Source: Chara braunii
Taxonomy: Eukaryota; Streptophyta; Charophyceae; Charales; Characeae
Assembly: GCA_003427395.1 (NCBI GenBank)
Contig: BFEA01000081.1
Location: 3,354,925 to 3,382,561, forward strand
Reading direction: 5' to 3'
DNA: 27,637 nt
Of the stretch, positions 25,600 to 27,637 are shown piece by piece. A program made the position numbers and the translations under genes. A model generated the notes under the pieces. It was not told where the DNA came from and did not search any database. It saw nothing but the letters and a program-made list of their open reading frames with translations. Numbering within the stretch: position 1 is the stretch's first letter; each line of letters opens with the position of its first letter.

Positions 25600-27055
25600 C
25601 TTGCGAAAATAGGTTTAAGGATGCTTGCCGCCACCCTAGAGCGATACAATGTTATGAACTCTTGCATACCCTTTGTGTGGTACAATGGTGAGAGCATTCG
25701 TGAATTGAGAACCAATATTAGTTGATAGGAAGACTAAGTCTAGGAGTTTGTAGATCATGCTCGTTTTTCTATATACGATGTGGATGTATTTTGACTGGTG
25801 TGGTAGCATGTTTTTTTGTTTCCCTCGCCTATGTCCTCCTAGGCTTGTATCTCTTGGGTATTTGTATGCATGTTCCGATTGATGACTGAGGCAATGTTTG
25901 AAGTGTAACGGTGATCGACTAGATGAAGTCGATTTTCAAGGACTTGCATGCACATGTTCTGGAGAATACGTAGTTTGATTGACTCTCCTTTTTTGTGAGT
26001 AGGTGGTTTAGGGTGTGTGATTATTCAGGTATAAGATGATCACTGCCGAGTGAGGGTTAAGGTCGTGAATATGAAGTAGTTTGAGGGAGAGAGATGAGAT
26101 CGATGGATTGTTCGGGCAGACCAAGGGGGTTGAGTAAGGATCATTGGTGACGATAATTTGGATCTGGTGGACCATTAAAGTATGGTGAGACGTGAACAAC
26201 TATGATGGAGGGGGTGAGGTGAAGGAAGGTCCAGCGTGTAGATATTTATTATTTTGAAGCTTCGGTGAGGAGCAGTCTCCCACAAGGTTGGTAGCACAAC
26301 AAAAGGATGAGTGCATGAACACTGACGCCTGTGTATTTAGTTTTTTTTCGTTCTTCTTAATTTTTTTTTTTCTTTTTTTTTTTTATCGTTTATGTGATGG
26401 ATGACGAGACTAATATGTGTCAATAAAATAGCATGGGCTATCGGCGGTATTAGTACTATAGTATGAGAGTGATTGTTATGTATTGGTAGTCGTAGTAAGG
26501 CAAGTTTTGCATATCCGTAAATCCATGTGCAAGGCAAGATAGTGCATGAGGGATTTTTTTTAATGAGAAGTGTATATGGTATTTATGAACTTGCTCATTA
26601 GTTCATTGACTCGTTCGTTTTTTTTGTCGTCGACTTATCGTTCTTTCTCTTCTCAATCCTTTCTTCCGTCTGACCGATGTATTACTTTCCTGCTCGATTT
26701 CGTTGTCTTAGAGCAGTATAAATGAAAAAATTGCTATTTTTTGTGATGTGTCGTAGCAGTAGTTCTATATTGATTCATGAAATGATCTTTGCTGGTGTCG
26801 GGTTTATGTTTGTGACGGTCCTGTAAATTTTATCATTTTATGATTTTTATTTATTACTTGATGAAGTATGCCTTCTGTTTTCAACATGAATGAGAAATTT
26901 GTATGGATAGGTGAATGATGTGCAGACTGTATACTCGGAATGGAATGTGGTTATCCTATGGAAACGAATGATGGGTTTGGAGTTCCCAAGGGAATGTATC
27001 CCGTGTGGCGACCACGGATTGGATCACGTAGGAGTTACGTGTTGAAGTGTCCGCA
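25600..27055. other. No gene recognised
   Basis: T/G-leaning plus strand with poly-T runs (26341-26385). Only 60-70 codon minus frames without features. Nothing resembling RNA genes, TIRs or exons could be supported. Confidence 0.35.
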
Positions 27056-27059
27056 ATAT

Positions 27060-27165
27060 GTGTCCACACACAACAACACAGAAACACACACACATGTACG
27101 GTGGGACACATATACAAAAGTGTTCCTGTCGTTTGGCAGGCAAACTGCCTCCCCGCCTGCTCCTT
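27060..27165 (-). repeat. Partial copy of the (CAAT)n-tailed repeat family
   Basis: Read on the minus strand, GGCGGGGAGGCAGTTTGCCT then GCCAAACGACAGGAACAC is followed by a GT-rich stretch, matching the 5' half of the copy at 18720-18850. The (CAAT)n tail is missing. Confidence 0.45.
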
Positions 27166-27168
27166 TGT

Positions 27169-27320
27169 TTAAAAAAAAAAAAAAAAAAACAGTGAAAATT
27201 TTGATCTTCACAATAACACAAAAAAAAACTAAAAAAAAAAAAAAAACACGTTCGGCCCGAACGTGGGTGGGGGTGGCCCCGAACGTTCAGGTGTTCGGCC
27301 CCAATCGAACACGGGTCACC
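27169..27320. repeat. Poly-A tracts and a CGAAC cluster; possible end of another subterminal-repeat element
   Basis: Poly-A at about 27171-27189 and 27231-27246 is followed by ACGTTCGGCCCGAACGTGG, CCCGAACGTTCAGGTGTTCG and ATCGAACACGG. This is the same arrangement (A tract then CGAAC words) as the inside of the 15916 and 20457 elements, but no CTGYGTAGCA end or 8-bp duplication was found. Confidence 0.4.
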
Positions 27321-27637
27321 CTGTTTGTCGCTATATCTCGCTTAGTCGTTTTCGTATTTTGAAGTTGGGGTAACTACGTGGTGGTCACTGAAACAGTTTG
27401 TAAATGCATCCGTCACATCGTTTTTTGCACTTCATTCGCGCCGTGAGTTCCAAATGCAGTTGAAACATGACCTAGCAGAATGAATGCAAAAACGAGTCTC
27501 TGACTTGCAGTCCAGATACCCACCGTACAAGCACGCACACGGGTATCAGCCCAACCACATGGGGTTCAAGGGTCGTCACTTGAACGGGAGTTGCTAGACC
27601 ACGATGTTTCGAATCCGGAATGCAACGTCATGCGAGT

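Overview
The window looks like a nuclear contig from a repeat-rich eukaryote. There are no operons, Shine-Dalgarno sites or long intact reading frames. Instead there are long A/T tracts, (CT)n, (ATC)n, (CA)n and (GGA)n microsatellites, many small transposons with inverted ends, tRNA-like SINE pieces, exon-sized open segments ending at GT and starting after AG, and a recognisable U2 spliceosomal RNA copy. A green-lineage host (streptophyte alga or plant) is my best guess, from the plant-like U2 and the abundance of MITEs. I cannot name the species; a Chara-like alga is possible but unproven.

Layout. Positions 1-13,300 have moderate GC. They carry a patchwork of foldback MITE families, tRNA-derived SINE fragments, poly-A insertions flanked by direct repeats, and microsatellites. 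On the minus strand, roughly 7,900 to 3,630, lies a series of exon-like segments: an N-terminal piece with one membrane helix, acidic pieces, and coiled-coil pieces. The best-defined boundaries fall in phase 0. They may belong to one intron-rich gene of unknown function. A U2 snRNA copy (6,030-6,237, minus) sits among them. It has an altered branch-point recognition sequence and a poly-A tract just downstream, so it is probably a retropseudogene. From 10,500 to 13,300 there are GC-rich foldbacks, a 66-bp tandem duplication and a gene-poor stretch.

Near 13,300 the DNA becomes strongly AT-rich. From there to about 20,400 it holds four copies of one ~521-bp MITE, one 95-codon open frame without a Met start, and a cluster of SINE-like repeats whose minus-strand 3' tails are (CAAT)n. 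Two transposons share the terminal motif CTGYGTAGCA and have perfect 8-bp target duplications: 15,916-16,242 (327 bp) and 20,457-22,983 (2.5 kb). The larger one is filled with a purine-rich GGA satellite. A third, structurally similar element lies at about 24,230-24,724. Exon-like segments on the plus strand appear at 23,103-23,146 and 25,258-25,429.

No transposase, reverse transcriptase, rRNA, intact tRNA or CRISPR array was found. All mobile elements here are non-autonomous. The most interesting content is the transposon family with CTGYGTAGCA ends, 8-bp duplications and subterminal CGAACG-type repeats, together with the U2 copy. Exon models are inferences from open frames and splice-site-like sequence. 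No transcript data were available and no family was recognised.
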